64,000 nt of DNA. Source: Streptomyces abyssomicinicus (lineage in GTDB: Bacteria > Actinomycetota > Actinomycetes > Streptomycetales > Streptomycetaceae). The position numbers and the translations under genes were made by a program. Under the pieces are notes generated by a model. It saw nothing but the letters and a program-made list of their open reading frames with translations. It ran no database searches and had not been told where the DNA came from. Numbering within the stretch: the first letter of the stretch is position 1; every line of letters starts with the position of its first letter. This document shows, piece after piece, positions 1 to 7,797 of this stretch. The stretch covers positions 124,001 to 188,000 of the forward strand of contig NZ_BBZI01000010.1 in NCBI RefSeq assembly GCF_008974245.1, in the 5' to 3' direction.

Positions 1-15
1 CTCGATCACGGACAC
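1..15 (-). CDS. Start of an unidentified leftward gene (5' end only)
   Basis: On the minus strand a GTG codon at 15-13 opens the reading frame Val-Ser-Val-Ile-Glu, which runs off the left edge. It is preceded by a near-perfect Shine-Dalgarno (AAGGAGG, 29-23) with seven bases between it and the GTG. Only five codons are inside the window, so no function can be given. The gene is divergent from the aldo/keto reductase at 175, and the 160 bases between them should hold both promoters. Confidence 0.5.
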
Positions 16-174
16 GTGATGTCCTCCTTCGCGTAGGTTGCGTGCCGTGCGTCTTGCCGCCCGCCCGGGAGGCAAACGGGGTTCGGCGAAGAAGCGGAAG
101 GACTCTTTCCGTAAAGCTCCGGGGGGCGCGGCCCGGCGACGGGGACGGTGACCGGGCGTGACAGACTGATCCGC

Positions 175-1158
175 ATGGAACAGCGAGTAATCGGCAGGTC
201 GGGCCGGAGTCTCTCGGCCATCGGACTCGGCACCTGGCAGCTGGGCGCCGACTGGGGCGACGTCGAGGAGAAGGACGCGCTGGCCGTCCTCGAGGCGGCG
301 GCGGAGGCCGGCGTCACCTTCTTCGACACCGCGGACGTCTACGGGGACGGACGCAGCGAACAGACCATCGCCGCGTTCCTGCGCGGCCGCCCGGACCTGG
401 ACATCACCGTCGCCACGAAGATGGGGCGCCGCGTCGACCAGATCCCGGAGAACTACGTCCTGGAGAACTTCCGGGCGTGGAACGACCGCTCCCGCCGCAA
501 CCTCGGAGTGGAGCGGCTGGACCTGGTCCAGCTGCACTGCCCGCCCACGGCCGTCTACTCCTCCGACGAGGTGTTCGACGCCCTGGACACCATGGTCGAG
601 GAGGGCCGCACGGCCGCCTACGGCGTCAGCGTCGAGACCTGCGCCGAGGCCCTCACCGCGATCGCCCGGCCGCACGTGGCCAGCGTGCAGATCATCCTCA
701 ACCCGTTCCGGATGAAGCCCCTGCTCGAGGTGCTGCCGGCCGCGGCGGAGGCCGGCGTCGGCATCATCGCCCGCGTCCCGCTCGCCTCCGGGCTGCTGTC
801 CGGCAAGTACACCAAGGACACCGTCTTCGCCGCCAACGACCACCGGACCTTCAACCGGCACGGCGAGGCCTTCGACCAGGGCGAGACCTTCTCCGGGGTG
901 GACTATGGGAGCGGCGTCGAGGCCGCCGCGGAGTTCTCCGGGCTGGTGCCCGTGGGCTTCACCCCGGCCCAGGCCGCACTGCGCTGGATCATGCAGCAGC
1001 CCGGAGTCACCACCGTGATCCCCGGCGCCCGCAACCCCGAGCAGGCCCGCACCAACGCCGCCGCGGCCGGCCTGCCGCCGCTCTCCGAGGAGACGCTGGC
1101 GTCCATCCGCGACCTCTACGACCGCCGGATCAAGGAGCAGGTCGAGAACCGCTGGTAG
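175..1158 (+). CDS. Aldo/keto reductase
   Basis: A 327-residue NAD(P)H-dependent oxidoreductase of the aldo/keto reductase superfamily with a TIM-barrel fold. Visible family marks are the N-terminal GLGTWQLG strand, the catalytic-site segment FFDTADVYGDG with Asp and Tyr, the lysine in VATKMG, the LDLVQLHCPP strand and the cofactor-binding IPGARNPEQ segment near the C-terminus. The substrate cannot be read from sequence. I chose the ATG at 175 over the in-frame GTG at 148 because homologous proteins begin just before this barrel strand. A CAGACT hexamer at 162-167 lies seven bases before it, as expected for a leaderless Streptomyces message. The gene ends in a perfect bidirectional hairpin shared with the convergent gene at 1249. 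Confidence 0.85.
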   Translation: MEQRVIGRSGRSLSAIGLGTWQLGADWGDVEEKDALAVLEAAAEAGVTFFDTADVYGDGRSEQTIAAFLRGRPDLDITVATKMGRRVDQIPENYVLENFRAWNDRSRRNLGVERLDLVQLHCPPTAVYSSDEVFDALDTMVEEGRTAAYGVSVETCAEALTAIARPHVASVQIILNPFRMKPLLEVLPAAAEAGVGIIARVPLASGLLSGKYTKDTVFAANDHRTFNRHGEAFDQGETFSGVDYGSGVEAAAEFSGLVPVGFTPAQAALRWIMQQPGVTTVIPGARNPEQARTNAAAAGLPPLSEETLASIRDLYDRRIKEQVENRW

Positions 1159-1188
1159 TCCGCCTGTCGGCCTCCGGCGCGCCGAAGA

Positions 1189-1230
1189 CGGAGGGCGGGG
1201 CCGTTCCCAGGGGAACGGCCCCGCCCTCCG
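1189..1230. terminator. Bidirectional terminator, 20-bp perfect stem
   Basis: Bases 1189-1208 are exactly complementary to 1211-1230, leaving only AG between the arms (the real loop will be four bases or more). It lies between two convergent genes and can end transcription from both sides. Confidence 0.8.
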
Positions 1231-1248
1231 TGCGTCCGCCTGTCCGGG

Positions 1249-1596
1249 TCACGCCTCGATGAGCAGTTCCCGCTCCTGTTCCTGGTCCCCGGAGACGGTC
1301 CCCCGGTCGCGTACCGTGAACGTCGCCGCCAGCGTCTCGCCGGCCTTGTGGACCGCCTCGGGAGTGCCCTGCAGGGTCACCGTCATCGGGTCGGCGACCC
1401 CGGTGCGGCCGGAGGTGTCGGGCGGGGTGGGAGCGGAACTCTCCGTCTCTCCGAAGATCGCGGTGTGCACCGTGGCGTGCTCGTCCTTGGGCTGCGAGTC
1501 CGGAGGCCCGAAGACGGGCTCCAGGGTGCGCAGGACCGCCTGGGCGTCGGAGCAGTGCCCTCCGGTGAGGGTGATGGTGAGCTGTGTGCCGGTCAT
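1249..1596 (-). CDS. Hypothetical protein, 115 aa
   Basis: A small soluble protein of 115 residues that I do not recognise as a named family. It starts MTGTQLTITLTGGHC and has two beta-rich halves, each with a short MTVTL/LTITL-type strand followed by a helix (HCSDAQAVLRTLEPVF and TPEAVHKAGETLAATF). The middle is a Pro/Ser/Thr-rich linker at about residues 50-68. The start at 1596 fits the coding pattern: upstream the same frame becomes Arg/Lys/Asp repeats that translate the tandem repeat at 1710. A possible SigB-like promoter (GTTT, 16 bases, GGTTAC) lies at 1673-1648. Confidence 0.6.
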   Translation of the reverse strand: MTGTQLTITLTGGHCSDAQAVLRTLEPVFGPPDSQPKDEHATVHTAIFGETESSAPTPPDTSGRTGVADPMTVTLQGTPEAVHKAGETLAATFTVRDRGTVSGDQEQERELLIEA

Positions 1597-1647
1597 GTTC
1601 CGCGGGTCCCCTCGGCCGAGATCGCCTGGCTTCTTGCAGCCTGACGG

Positions 1648-1673
1648 GTAACCGTGCGGGCGGTCCCCGAAAC
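1648..1673 (-). promoter_or_regulatory. Possible SigB-type promoter
   Basis: Minus strand: GTTT at 1673-1670, 16 bases, then GGTTAC at 1653-1648. Compared with the Streptomyces SigB-type pattern (G-N-N-T, 14-16 bases, GGGTAC/T) the -10 has one mismatch. It would start transcription about 45 bases before the 1596 start codon. Confidence 0.3.
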
Positions 1674-1700
1674 CGCCGCCACCGCCTCCGTGCTCCCTGC

Positions 1701-1763
1701 GGTCCCCGCGGTCCTTCCGGTCCTTCCGGTCCTTCCGGTCCTTCCGGTTCTTCCGGTTCTTCC
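1701..1763. repeat. 9-bp tandem repeat array
   Basis: Six copies of GGTCCTTCC or its one-base variant GGTTCTTCC run from 1710 to 1763. A degenerate copy lies at 1701-1709. The array is intergenic, between a divergent gene pair. Its collagen-like translations (Gly-Pro-Ser, Arg-Lys-Asp) are by-products. Similar 9-bp arrays occur at 5002 and 60681. Confidence 0.9.
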
Positions 1764-1867
1764 GGTCAGGTGGACGACAACCCGCCGGTCCTCCCATATG
1801 CCGGTTGACCCGGGGAACTCCGGGCAGAAGGGGCTGTCGTACAAGGCCCCCGCGGACAGGAGGAAGG

Positions 1868-2407
1868 GTGACCGGTAACCGACCCGGCGACACGGCCGGA
1901 GACGACGACGGCCTCGGCGACGGCATAGGCCGGCGGCTCAACAAGGGCCGCAACGAGACCGAGGAGGAGGCGGCCGACCGGAAGTGGGGCGAGCTGATCC
2001 AGGAGGTCAGGGTCGCCCAGACCGGCGTGCAGATCCTCTTCGGCTTCCTGCTCACCGTCGTCTTCCAGCCCGGGTACCAGGAACTGGGCGAGACCGACCG
2101 GGGGATCTACCTCGTCACCGTGGTGCTCGGCGCGATGACGACCGGCGCGCTGATCGCGCCCGTCGCCCTGCACCGCATCGTCTCCGGCCGCCGGGTCAAG
2201 CCGCAGGCCGTCCAGTGGGCGGCCCGGGTGACCTTCACCGGACTGGTGCTCCTGCTGGCGACCATGACCTCGGCGCTGCTGCTCATCCTCCGCGTCGCCA
2301 CCCACGACGGTTTCGTGCCGTACCTGGTCGCCGGGGTGCTGGCCTGGTACGTCCTGTGCTGGTTCGTGCTGCCCCTGTGGACCCGCTACCGCTACACCTC
2401 GAAGTAG
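1868..2407 (+). CDS. DUF6328 family membrane protein
   Basis: A 179-residue integral membrane protein of the actinobacterial DUF6328 type. An acidic, charged N-terminal tail (residues 1-50) precedes four hydrophobic segments at roughly 55-75, 85-105, 120-145 and 150-170. The tail ends with the family-like helix RKWGELIQEVRVAQTGVQIL, and the protein ends in a short basic cytoplasmic tail. Function is unknown. The GTG at 1868 is chosen because GGAGG at about 1858-1862 sits at the right distance. The longer frame from 1805 translates intergenic sequence. A strong terminator follows at 2434. Confidence 0.7.
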   Translation: MTGNRPGDTAGDDDGLGDGIGRRLNKGRNETEEEAADRKWGELIQEVRVAQTGVQILFGFLLTVVFQPGYQELGETDRGIYLVTVVLGAMTTGALIAPVALHRIVSGRRVKPQAVQWAARVTFTGLVLLLATMTSALLLILRVATHDGFVPYLVAGVLAWYVLCWFVLPLWTRYRYTSK

Positions 2408-2433
2408 CCGCGCCGACCGCCGTCGCGGCACGA

Positions 2434-2470
2434 CGAAGGCCCGGCCCGCTTCCGCGGGACCGGGCCTTCG
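2434..2470. terminator. Hairpin terminator between convergent genes
   Basis: CGAAGGCCCGG-CCCGC pairs with GCGGG-A-CCGGGCCTTCG around a TTCC loop, with a single bulged A. It lies just after the DUF6328 gene and before the end of the convergent SsgA-like gene. Confidence 0.75.
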
Positions 2471-2508
2471 TCCGCTCGTCCGGCATCCCCGTGCGCGCCG
2501 AGGGCGCC

Positions 2509-2952
2509 TCACCCGTTGGCCAGCAGCTCCGAGAGGAAGCCGTCCACCTCGACGTGCTCGTCGCCGGGAGCCACCACCCGGTAGCTCTCCTCCAGGAACC
2601 GCTCCACGGCCGGAGCCCAGGCGTGGACGACGGCGTGGTGGCGCTCGCCGTCGCCCTTGTGCTCCCCGTAGAAGTCCATGCGCAGCTCGTGCCAGCCGCG
2701 GGCGTAGCGGGGGGAGAACCGCACGTCGCCCTCGCCGACCGGACGGCGCAGGCCCTCCGCGAGCATCTCGCGGGCCAGTCGCCAGCGGGCCAGCACCCGG
2801 CCGTCGTGGCTGAAGGTCGCGGTGACCGCGAACGGGTCCTCCATGTCGTAGCTCAGGTGCGCGAGCACCGCGAAACGGTTGGCGTCGCTGCCGCTCCCGC
2901 CCGACTGGAGCTGCATCACAACGGCCCTGTGCACGAACGCGCTCGACTTCAT
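2509..2952 (-). CDS. SsgA-like protein (SALP), sporulation/cell division regulator family
   Basis: A 147-residue member of the SsgA-like protein family, found only in morphologically complex actinomycetes, where members such as SsgA and SsgB steer septum placement, wall remodelling and spore maturation. Family marks are LSYDMEDPFAVTATF (residues 33-47), the REMLAEGLRRPVGEGDVRFSP stretch (about 61-81) and the C-terminal ERFLEESYRVVAPGDE segment that ends in LSELL. The protein is soluble and has no signal peptide. GGAGG six bases before the ATG at 2952 supports this start. Which of the seven or so paralogues it corresponds to cannot be decided from sequence alone, so no symbol is given. Confidence 0.88.
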   Translation of the reverse strand: MKSSAFVHRAVVMQLQSGGSGSDANRFAVLAHLSYDMEDPFAVTATFSHDGRVLARWRLAREMLAEGLRRPVGEGDVRFSPRYARGWHELRMDFYGEHKGDGERHHAVVHAWAPAVERFLEESYRVVAPGDEHVEVDGFLSELLANG

Positions 2953-3049
2953 CGAGACCTCCGGGGGAGTGGACGAGATGTACTACCGTGCACACCCTGT
3001 TACCCCCGCTCCCCGCACCCATGACCACCGACTTCCGGCATGGGGGAGG

Positions 3050-4021
3050 TCATCCGAAGGCGTTGCGCAACTCCGGCAGCAGGATGCGCTCGGACCACTC
3101 CAGGAACGTGTGCTGGGACTCCCCGCCGATCTGCACCAGGGCGACCTCGGTGAACCCGGCCTCGGCGTAGGGCCGCACCGCCTCGACGAAGGCCTCCGGA
3201 TCGTCACCGCAGGGGATCGAGGCGGCCACGTCGTCCGGCCGCACGAACTGCGTGGCGGAGGAGAACGAGTCCGGGTGGGGGAGCTCGGCGTTGACCTTCC
3301 AGCCCAGCCCGAACCACCGGAACTGCTCGTGCGCACGCCGGACCGCGGTCTCCCGGTCGGGGTCGAAGGAGACCGGGAGCTGCCCGACGCGCGGCTTGCC
3401 CTCACCGCCGTGCTGGTCGAACAGGTCCAGCAGCTCCTTCTTCGGCTCGGTGGCGATCACCAGGTCGGCGTAATGCCCGGCCAGCGCGCAGGACTGCTCG
3501 CCGGAGACCGCGATCCCGATCTGCGGCGGTCGCTCGGGCAGGTCCCACAGCTTGGCGGAGTCCACCTGGAAGTGCTCCCCGTGGTAGGTCAGGTGTCCGC
3601 CCTCCAGGAGCGCCGTGATGATCTCCACGGCCTCCTCGAACCGTTCGTGCCGCACGTCCACCGTGGGCCAGCCCTCGCCGGTGACGTGCTCGTTGAGGCT
3701 CTCGCCGGACCCCAGCCCCAGCCGGAAGCGGCCCTGCGACAGCAGCTGCAGGGTCGCCGCCTTCTGCGCCACCACGGCGGGGTGGTAGCGGAACGTCGGG
3801 CAGGTCACGTACGTCATCAGCGGGATCCGCGTGGTCGCCTGCGCCGCCGCGCCCAGCACCGCCCAGGCGTACGGGGCGTGCCCCTGTTCGCGCAGCCACG
3901 GGAAGTAGTGGTCGGAGGTCACCGAGAAGTCGAAACCGGCCTCCTCGGCCCGCACCACATGCTCGACCAGTTCCCGCGGACCGGCCTGCTCGGTCATCAT
4001 CGTGTATCCGATTTGCACCAT
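3050..4021 (-). CDS. LLM-class F420-dependent oxidoreductase (TIGR03557-like)
   Basis: A 323-residue luciferase-like TIM-barrel protein that probably uses coenzyme F420. The subfamily marks are the start VQIGYTMMTEQ, the SVTSDHYFPW strand with the His-Tyr pair, the TRIPLMTYVTCPTFRYHPAVVAQ stretch and the phosphate-binding RFRLGLGSGESLNEH segment. This resembles the branch related to F420-dependent glucose-6-phosphate dehydrogenase, but the substrate is unknown. The longer frame from 4132 reads through the promoter region. The ATG at 4021 gives the expected N-terminus. It is divergent from the AraC-type regulator at 4092, with about 70 bases between the two starts. Confidence 0.85.
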   Translation of the reverse strand: MVQIGYTMMTEQAGPRELVEHVVRAEEAGFDFSVTSDHYFPWLREQGHAPYAWAVLGAAAQATTRIPLMTYVTCPTFRYHPAVVAQKAATLQLLSQGRFRLGLGSGESLNEHVTGEGWPTVDVRHERFEEAVEIITALLEGGHLTYHGEHFQVDSAKLWDLPERPPQIGIAVSGEQSCALAGHYADLVIATEPKKELLDLFDQHGGEGKPRVGQLPVSFDPDRETAVRRAHEQFRWFGLGWKVNAELPHPDSFSSATQFVRPDDVAASIPCGDDPEAFVEAVRPYAEAGFTEVALVQIGGESQHTFLEWSERILLPELRNAFG

Positions 4022-4091
4022 GACCGCCGCGTTCCCGGCACAACGGACGAAAAACTGGACCGTCGGTGCGCTGTGGGAGGCTGGACGGGTG

Positions 4092-4508
4092 ATGCTCGAG
4101 GATCTGGTCCGGCTGCGCCGGGCGCGCGACACGATGGACCGCGACTACGCACAGCCGCTCGACGTACCCGCACTCGCCGGCGTCGCCCTGATGTCACCGG
4201 GGCACTTCTCGCGCAGCTTCCGCGCCGCCTTCGGCGAGACGCCGTACAGCTATCTGATGACGCGCCGCGTCGAGCGGGCCAAGGCCCTGCTGCGCCGGGG
4301 CGACATGTCGGTCACCGAGGTCTGCTTCGCGGTCGGGTGCACCTCCCTCGGGTCGTTCAGCTCGCGCTTCACCGAACTGGTCGGCGAGACCCCGAGCGCC
4401 TACCGGGCCCGCGACCACTCGGCGGACGCAGCCGTCCCGCCCTGCGTCGCCAAGCTCTACACGCGACCGGTCAGGAACGGAGAAGCGCGCACCGGGCCCG
4501 GCGCCTAG
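4092..4508 (+). CDS. AraC-family helix-turn-helix regulator (DNA-binding domain only)
   Basis: A 138-residue transcription regulator made essentially of one AraC/XylS DNA-binding domain with no N-terminal sensor domain. The first helix-turn-helix covers VPALAGVALMSPGHFSRSF (about residues 20-38), and the second covers MSVTEVCFAVGCTSLGSFSSRF, followed by the usual GETPSAYR. The start is set at the ATG 4092 (a GTG at 4089 is equally possible). The frame opening at 4002 would overlap the divergent gene. It sits directly upstream of a VOC gene, a pairing common in Streptomyces, and its stop codon overlaps the -10 element of that gene. It probably controls that gene. Confidence 0.8.
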   Translation: MLEDLVRLRRARDTMDRDYAQPLDVPALAGVALMSPGHFSRSFRAAFGETPYSYLMTRRVERAKALLRRGDMSVTEVCFAVGCTSLGSFSSRFTELVGETPSAYRARDHSADAAVPPCVAKLYTRPVRNGEARTGPGA

Positions 4509-4511
4509 CGT
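4506..4511 (+). promoter_or_regulatory. -10 element (TAGCGT) for a leaderless VOC gene
   Basis: TAGCGT ends seven bases before the ATG at 4519. This is the usual distance for a leaderless Streptomyces transcript. The element includes the TAG stop of the AraC-type gene. Confidence 0.5.
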
Positions 4512-4518
4512 GGTGCCC

Positions 4519-4938
4519 ATGGACATCACGCTCTCGCAGTGCTTCATCGCCGTCGACGACCACGACAAGGCGCTCGCCTTCTACCGCGACGCCCTCGGGC
4601 TGGAGGTGCGCAACGACGTCGGGTTCGAGAACATGCGCTGGGTGACCCTGGGCGCCCCGTCCCAGCCGGACGTCTCCGTGGTGCTGGAGCCGCCGCTCGC
4701 CGACCCGAACGCCTCGCCCGCCGACCAGCGGGCCATGGCCGAGCTGCTCGCCAAGGGGCTGCTCCGCGCCGTCATCTTCGCCACCGAGGACGTTGACGCC
4801 ACCTTCGAGCGCATCCGCTCCAGCGGCACCGGCGAGGTCCTGCAGGAGCCGACCGACCAGCACTACGGCGTGCGCGACTGCGCCTTCCGTGACCCCGCCG
4901 GGAACATGGTCCGCTTCCAGCAGCAGCGGAAGGGCTGA
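4519..4938 (+). CDS. VOC superfamily (glyoxalase/bleomycin-resistance fold) protein
   Basis: A 139-residue single-chain VOC protein with two beta-alpha-beta-beta-beta modules. The first begins ITLSQCFIAVDDHDKALAFY, and the second contains the usual GVRDCAFRDPAGNMVRFQQ end. Such proteins bind a divalent metal or sequester small toxic molecules. The actual substrate is not predictable. The ATG at 4519 is preferred over the GTG at 4510 because the gene appears leaderless. It follows the AraC-type regulator by ten bases. A hairpin at 4942-4977 probably ends the transcript. Confidence 0.82.
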   Translation: MDITLSQCFIAVDDHDKALAFYRDALGLEVRNDVGFENMRWVTLGAPSQPDVSVVLEPPLADPNASPADQRAMAELLAKGLLRAVIFATEDVDATFERIRSSGTGEVLQEPTDQHYGVRDCAFRDPAGNMVRFQQQRKG

Positions 4939-4941
4939 CCC

Positions 4942-4977
4942 GGCCCGCCGGGTGAGGCGGCCGGCGGCCGGCGGGCC
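4942..4977. terminator. Hairpin terminator after the VOC gene
   Basis: GGCCCGCCGG at 4942-4951 pairs perfectly with 4968-4977. There is no T-run, as is common in Streptomyces. Confidence 0.5.
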
Positions 4978-5001
4978 CACGCCCTCCTCGGCCGCCGGAC
5001 G

Positions 5002-5032
5002 GCCCGGCGCGCCCGGCGTGCCCGGCGTGCCC
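5002..5032. repeat. Short 9-bp tandem repeat
   Basis: Three consecutive 9-bp units of the form CGGCGTGCC (the first with one change), plus flanking partial units, lie in the intergenic space before the DUF998 gene. Confidence 0.6.
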
Positions 5033-5087
5033 GAAACCTTGTGCCCTGGTCGACTGGTCGCACGATCGTCGTGCGAGGGAGGCACAG

Positions 5088-5774
5088 GTGAGGGACCGGC
5101 TGGGGCACGCCGTGTGGGCGGTGGGGGTCGCGCAGTTCTTCGCGGTCCACTCGATCGTCGAGTCCGCGTGGAACCGCCCGTACAGCTGGGCGGCGCACAA
5201 CATCAGCGACCTGGGCAACGTCACCTGCGGCCCGCAGGGCCGCGAGCCGGCGCCACGCTACGTCTGCTCGCCCGAACACGCCCTGATGAACGCCTCGTTC
5301 GTCGCCCTGGGCGTGCTGTTCCTGGCCGGGGTGGTGCTGGCCGGTGGTCTCTGGCGGGGCGGGCCCGCCGGCACCGCGGCCCGGGTGGCACTCGGGACGG
5401 CGGCCGCCGGCTTCGCGCTGGTCGGCCTCGCCCCCGCCGACGTCGACGAACGCCTGCACGTGCTGGGCGCCCTGCTGGGGATAGGGGTCGGGAACGTGGG
5501 GCTGCTCCTGTCGGCGGCAGGTCTGTCGGACCGGGTCGCCGGGGTGTGGCGGTGGGGTGCGGCGGCGCTGGGCGTCGTCGCGTCCACCGCCTGCGTGCTG
5601 CTGCTGCTCCATCAGGACCTCGGTCTGGGCATGGGCGGGATGGAGCGCGTCGCCGCCTACCCGATCCTGCTGTGGGCCTTCGCGCTCGGGGTGGCCGGCC
5701 TGTTCGGACGGACCGGTAGGGTGGCGCGGTCCACGCCGGAGCGCCGGCCGCAGGAGGGGGAGCGCCGTGTCTGA
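5088..5774 (+). CDS. DUF998 family membrane protein
   Basis: A 228-residue integral membrane protein of the DUF998 family, which has six predicted membrane helices and unknown function. The hallmark is the loop after the first helix, AAHNISDLGN, preceded by a Tyr-Ser-Trp segment. Further hydrophobic segments start at about residues 70, 100, 128, 155 and 185. The GTG start at 5088 has GGGAGG six bases upstream. The last eight bases overlap the start of the proline iminopeptidase gene at 5767, so the two are translationally coupled. Confidence 0.8.
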   Translation: MRDRLGHAVWAVGVAQFFAVHSIVESAWNRPYSWAAHNISDLGNVTCGPQGREPAPRYVCSPEHALMNASFVALGVLFLAGVVLAGGLWRGGPAGTAARVALGTAAAGFALVGLAPADVDERLHVLGALLGIGVGNVGLLLSAAGLSDRVAGVWRWGAAALGVVASTACVLLLLHQDLGLGMGGMERVAAYPILLWAFALGVAGLFGRTGRVARSTPERRPQEGERRV

Positions 5775-6741
5775 GCCGGAAACGTCAGGGCTGTACCCGC
5801 AGGTGGAGCCCTACGCGAGCGGGCTGCTCGACGTGGGCGACGGCAACCGGGTGTACTGGGAGGTCTGCGGCAACCCCGAAGGCAGACCCGCCGTGGTGGT
5901 GCACGGCGGCCCGGGCTCGGGGTGCTCGCCCAGGGCCCGGCGGGTCTTCGACCCCGAGCGGTACCGGGTCGTCCTGTTCGACCAGCGCAACTGCGGCCGC
6001 AGCACCCCGCACGCGAGCGACCCGTCGGCCCCCATGGAGCACAACACCACCGGCCACCTGATCGCGGACATGGAGCTGCTGCGCGAGACGCTGGGGATCG
6101 ACCGCTGGCTGCTGTACGGCGGTTCCTGGGGCTCCACGCTGCTCCTGGCCTACGCCGAGACGCATCCCGAACGGGTCTTGGAGATCGTCGTCGCGGGGGT
6201 CACCACCACCCGGCGCTCGGAGATCGACTGGCTCTACCGCGGGGTGGGGCGCTTCTTCCCGCGGGACTGGGAACGCTTCCTCGCCGGAGTGCCGGGCACC
6301 GCGCCGGACGGCGACGTCGTCGGGGCGTACGCGCGGCTGATGGCAGACCCCGACCCCGAGGTGCGGTCCCGGGCCGCCGCCGACTGGTGCGCGTGGGAGG
6401 ACGCCGTGCTCTCCGCGGAGGGCGGCAAGGAGGCCAAGCCGTACAGCGGGCGGCCGTCGGAGGCGATGCTGGCGATGGTGCGCATCTGCTCGCACTACTT
6501 CGCCCACGGCGCCTGGCTGGAGGAGGGGCAGCTCATCCGCGACGCCCACCGGCTGGCCGGCATCCCCGGCGTCCTGGTGCACGGCGCGATCGACCTGAGC
6601 TCCCCGCTGGACACCGCGTGGCAGCTGTGCCGCAACTGGCCGGACGCCGAGCTGATCACCGTGGGGCGGGAGGGACACCTCGGCGGAGGGACCACGCGCC
6701 GCCACGTCCTGGCCGCGCTGGACCGGTTCGCGGGGCACTGA
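5767..6741 (+). CDS. pip: Proline iminopeptidase (prolyl aminopeptidase)
   Basis: A 324-residue alpha/beta hydrolase of peptidase family S33 that removes N-terminal proline from peptides in the cytoplasm. The oxyanion region VVHGGPGSGC, the DQRNCGRSTPH segment typical of this family, the nucleophile elbow GGSWGS, the acid at VHGAIDLSSPLD and the catalytic histidine in VGREGHLGGG are all present. Length is normal for the family. The GTG at 5767 overlaps the end of the DUF998 gene by eight bases and has GGAGGGGGAG upstream. The longer frame from 5557 lies inside the upstream gene and is not used. Confidence 0.92.
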   Translation: MSEPETSGLYPQVEPYASGLLDVGDGNRVYWEVCGNPEGRPAVVVHGGPGSGCSPRARRVFDPERYRVVLFDQRNCGRSTPHASDPSAPMEHNTTGHLIADMELLRETLGIDRWLLYGGSWGSTLLLAYAETHPERVLEIVVAGVTTTRRSEIDWLYRGVGRFFPRDWERFLAGVPGTAPDGDVVGAYARLMADPDPEVRSRAAADWCAWEDAVLSAEGGKEAKPYSGRPSEAMLAMVRICSHYFAHGAWLEEGQLIRDAHRLAGIPGVLVHGAIDLSSPLDTAWQLCRNWPDAELITVGREGHLGGGTTRRHVLAALDRFAGH

Positions 6742-6940
6742 CGTCAGGCGCGGCGAAGAGCGGCGAAACGTGCCCTCGGGTTCCCGCGGAACCGGGCCGT
6801 CACGACCCACGCGGGCACCGCCCGCCGCACGGCGCGACCCCCTCGGCGAGGGGTCCCGGCATGACGCGCGCGGTCCGCCGACGGGCCGTACGCGGGCTCC
6901 GCGTCATCGCTGTGACCTGGGCCGACTCCCTTGTGGAGCC

Positions 6941-6946
6941 TAGGAT
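6941..6946 (+). promoter_or_regulatory. -10 element (TAGGAT), leaderless start
   Basis: TAGGAT lies six bases before the ATG at 6953. No convincing -35 is visible. Confidence 0.45.
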
Positions 6947-6952
6947 CCGGGC

Positions 6953-7726
6953 ATGGACCACACCTCACGGAGCATGCGCAGCGTACGCACGGCCGACGAC
7001 GTCTTCCGGCTGCTGGACGGGCTCTTCGGGCCCGCCGCCGACCGGTGGACGGACGGTGCCGCCGACTGGTGGGACCGCTTCTACTCCGACCGCACACGGG
7101 GCGTTCCCTTCTTCGCGTCCCGGCCCGACGAGAGCCTGGCGTCCTGGCTCGACCGCGGCCTCGTCACCCCCGGCCTGCGCGGCCGCGCCCTGGACCTGGG
7201 GTGCGGGCCCGGCCGCAACACCGTTCACCTGGCGCGTCACGGATTCGCCGTCGACGCGGTGGACCTCTCCCCGACGGCGTTGAGGTGGGCCCGGGAGCGG
7301 GCCGAGGAGGCCGGCGTCGAGGCGGCCTTCCACCGCGCCGACGCCTTCACCCTGACCGAGTCGGACCTCGACGGGCCGTACGACCTGATCTACGACTCGG
7401 GCTGCTTCCACCACCTGCCGCCCCACCGCCGCGTCGGCTACCTGGCCTTCCTCGACCGCTTCCTCGCCCCCGGCGGCACCTTCGGCCTCAGCTGCTTCGC
7501 CACGGGAGCGGAGAACTCCGGGACCGAGCTCTCCGACCTCGACCTCTACCGGGACGCCCGCGCGCACGGGGGAGTGGCGTACGGCGACGACGACCTGCGG
7601 TGGATCTTCTCCGACCTGACCGAGGTGGAGCTCCGCCGGATGCGGCGGCCGGACCCCGACGATGAGACGTTCGGCGAAGCGTTTCTCTGGGCCGGTCTCT
7701 TCCGCAGGCCGCTGCAGCGGGCCTGA
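6953..7726 (+). CDS. Class I SAM-dependent methyltransferase
   Basis: A 257-residue soluble methyltransferase. After an N-terminal helical segment it shows motif I ALDLGCGPGRNTVHLARHG (about residues 79-97), the acidic residue in VDAVDLSP, then HRADAF and a DLIYDSGCFHHLPPHRR motif IV region. The substrate is unknown. It resembles the SAM-binding cores of small-molecule methyltransferases. TAGGAT at 6941-6946 lies six bases before the ATG, indicating a leaderless message. The 211 bases before it hold no gene, only an imperfect hairpin around 6836-6855. Confidence 0.85.
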   Translation: MDHTSRSMRSVRTADDVFRLLDGLFGPAADRWTDGAADWWDRFYSDRTRGVPFFASRPDESLASWLDRGLVTPGLRGRALDLGCGPGRNTVHLARHGFAVDAVDLSPTALRWARERAEEAGVEAAFHRADAFTLTESDLDGPYDLIYDSGCFHHLPPHRRVGYLAFLDRFLAPGGTFGLSCFATGAENSGTELSDLDLYRDARAHGGVAYGDDDLRWIFSDLTEVELRRMRRPDPDDETFGEAFLWAGLFRRPLQRA

Positions 7727-7797
7727 GGCGCGCCGCGCGGATGCCGTGATGCCGCCCGCGGTGCCTGGTGTCGGAGTGGCCTGGCACCATGCCGACC

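Noticed and set aside
1701-1763. Collagen-like Gly-Pro-Ser or Arg-Thr-Gly repeat proteins
   Set aside because: These are translations of a 9-bp intergenic repeat in several frames, with no supporting start or conserved domain.
3050-4132. Longer start of the F420-dependent oxidoreductase at 4132
   Set aside because: The extra 37 residues are Arg/Ser-rich, overlap the divergent AraC-type gene and are not part of the family.
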